64,000 bases of DNA. It comes from Micromonospora chaiyaphumensis (GTDB lineage Bacteria > Actinomycetota > Actinomycetes > Mycobacteriales > Micromonosporaceae). The stretch covers positions 248,001 through 312,000 of the forward strand of contig NZ_FMCS01000003.1 in assembly GCF_900091435.1 (NCBI RefSeq). Reading direction: 5' to 3'. How positions within the stretch are numbered: position 1 is the stretch's first letter; each line of letters opens with the position of its first letter. Below, in pieces: positions 63,501-64,000 of this stretch. Under the pieces are notes generated by a model that searched no databases, had not been told where the DNA came from, and was given only the letters and a program-made list of their open reading frames with translations. The position numbers and the translations under genes are program-made.

Positions 63501-64000
63501 ACCGCTGAGACCATCGCCGAGCAGCAAGGTTTCTTCCACTGGGAACTCGCCTTCGCCCAAGCGTTCGCCATGGGTGGATTCGATCTGCAAGTCGGTAATC
63601 CTCCTTGGGTGCGTCCCCGTTGGGACGAGATGGGCGCACTTGCTGAGCGTGAGCCGTGGTTCGCGTTAGTGGGAAGCTCATCGATTGAGACGCTGCGTGG
63701 GCGGAAGATTGCGCTTCTCGCTGATGTGCCGGCTCGGCGCTACCTCCTTCATGAACTGGCTACGAACGCGGGAGTGGCAGCTGTCCTTGGGAGTGCAACG
63801 ACATACCCTCTACTTTCCGGAACTCAGCCGGACTTGTATCGGGCTTTCATGTGCCAGGTCTGGGTGCATTTAACTCCGCCAGGTTCTGCCGGCCTGGTTC
63901 ATCCCGACAGTCATTTCAATGGAGTGAACGAGGGCTTGCTTCGGGCAGCTTCCTATCGCCACCTCTGTTTGCATGGACATTTCCAAAATTCTCGGCTACT
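60558..64000 (+). CDS. drmMI: Large adenine-specific DNA methyltransferase, DISARM DrmMI type (partial)
   Basis: ATG 60558 overlaps the helicase stop; about 1147 codons are visible before the window ends. It starts MSFESLTNRGEYLSAHYLAEILP. A helical N-terminal domain of ~560 residues leads to YYTPQSLTEVTV, SAM motif I CEPALGSGAFLNEAI, the acidic strand CYGVDLNRTAVELAEVSLW and, much later, motif IV GNPPWVRPRW (~1010). The ~400 residues between motifs I and IV are typical of Eco57I/PglX/DrmMI enzymes. In DISARM this enzyme marks host DNA. The remaining target-recognition part, then drmA, drmB and drmC, would be expected past 64 kb. Confidence 0.82.
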   Translation, partial: MSFESLTNRGEYLSAHYLAEILPTTLKGGLLKQWSEDEKANRVTPRAGLRGLRRLYFEAKTELADDEFFDPERLRKLHQDLLRALGFEPQPQTITVERAGQEHQIKVAHAELTTAHGIVALDCGWAVDTEAAQDPDDAGRLLDPVTLAANETIETGAKLASWLFAADSPKPRYVLILSGGVITLADRSAWGEGRYLAVSLDTAYGRNDDKEYDVVAALFGADSLRPPTEGGSEPLADLVAGSRQHAVGVSSELREGLKVSVELIANEVLDRIRQAGYQPQQVMDLDELAKELGREALRYLYRILFLLYAEARPELGVLPVNDREYVEGYSLTRIGDLVSRRLAPSAEGGFHLHESLDLLFRMVNEGHRPRGGAEVDDKASEGEGLRFEPMRSDLFLPEKTKLIGRLIAEPGSDPDDPDGPKIDTRLRNKVLYQVLRRLMLTKGAKKRRGGFISYAQLGINQLGAVYEGLMSYTGFVATEQLYEVAKNGDPKDGSWMIPASKAEEYEDSVFVYKEDPYTGVRSRVSYAPGAFVYRLAGRDRQTSASYYTPQSLTEVTVQLALKYRLDQGGTVTKARELLNWTICEPALGSGAFLNEAINQVAAEYLRRRQEELGISLDPEQYHLELQRVKAYIALHNCYGVDLNRTAVELAEVSLWLNVMHAGLRAPWFGLHLQRGNSLIGGGRKLYGPKQLADKSWLTTAPAEKPFRDGAIDDGTIHHFLLPADGWGAVAGEKEARELAPEETAKLKAWRAAMKRVPSGKGKNSQVKRLQALARRVEFLWDLVQQRLAISEREIRRDIRVWEAEDLPPVTEAVPREKILEDLTAPGAPYWRLKTLMDVWCALWFWPLDKVGLLDGSDSVYPTAPVEVSHVKELPVYDEAPAYETADLFGQVAPQQPKLPTKPTGSRKMTVAEQLRKQVSLADLDEWLTFAEALIGRSDIQAESLLSNFSSLSQLGEYEDVLPGLLGMDESYRLADRFPWLQTAETIAEQQGFFHWELAFAQAFAMGGFDLQVGNPPWVRPRWDEMGALAEREPWFALVGSSSIETLRGRKIALLADVPARRYLLHELATNAGVAAVLGSATTYPLLSGTQPDLYRAFMCQVWVHLTPPGSAGLVHPDSHFNGVNEGLLRAASYRHLCLHGHFQNSRL

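Noticed and set aside
1..64000. CRISPR array
   Set aside because: No series of regularly spaced short repeats was seen; the 63-bp repeat has only two copies 970 bp apart.

Overview
The window is high-GC DNA with dense genes, frequent GTG starts, purine-rich ribosome binding sites and families typical of actinomycetes (LAL-type LuxR regulators, GAP/Sap proteins, LtrA, DUF6928, SCO4402-like, DUF2267, 790-residue arylsulfatases). An organism related to Micromonospora or Actinoplanes is the best guess; this is inference from gene content, as no rRNA or tRNA gene was seen.

Layout. 1-8 kb: the N-terminal part of a secreted subtilisin-like protease, a large ATP-dependent LuxR regulator, a TetR regulator, and a decayed lipid-catabolism locus (frameshifted alpha/beta hydrolase, acyl-CoA dehydrogenase pieces, C-terminal pieces of a GMC oxidoreductase and an acyl-CoA ligase) closed by a strong stem-loop. 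8-10 kb: a GAP-family and a FUSC-family membrane protein. 10.7-23 kb: a minus-strand sulfate-ester catabolic cluster (MFS importer, acyl-CoA ligase, aldehyde dehydrogenase, GMC alcohol oxidase, alkylsulfatase, formylglycine-generating enzyme, arylsulfatase). Its enzymes can be read as one route: alkyl sulfate to alcohol, aldehyde, acid and acyl-CoA. Two of its promoters share a 20-bp operator-like motif. 23.5-28.5 kb: a tightly overlapping plus-strand operon with a polar amino-acid ABC importer, a D-aminoacylase-type amidohydrolase and a beta-lactamase-fold serine hydrolase, facing a convergent LysR gene. 29-39 kb: single genes (DUF2306, MFS, SnoaL/MarR divergent pair, GH18, methyltransferase, MOSC, two tail-to-tail LtrA paralogues, DUF2267).

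39-47 kb is an accessory, repeat- and remnant-rich stretch: NarL, IS256, IS5-like and TnpB fragments, a 63-bp direct repeat, small hypothetical genes, and a three-gene operon encoding a tRNA-guanine-transglycosylase-like enzyme, a small membrane protein and a 463-residue protein of unknown function.

47-64 kb looks like a defence island built around a divergent promoter near 54.5 kb. To the left run lipoprotein/anchored genes, an RNase H-fold protein and a Rad50/RecF-like zinc-hook ATPase with small partners. To the right run an HTH-fused N6-adenine methylase, a cytosolic Ser/Thr kinase, a DrmD-type SNF2 helicase and a large DrmMI-type methyltransferase that runs off the window end. The last two match the first two genes of class 1 DISARM; drmA, drmB and drmC would be expected just beyond 64 kb. 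The kinase and HTH-methylase upstream, and the TGT-like operon at 43.5-46.6 kb, are the best candidates for something undescribed.
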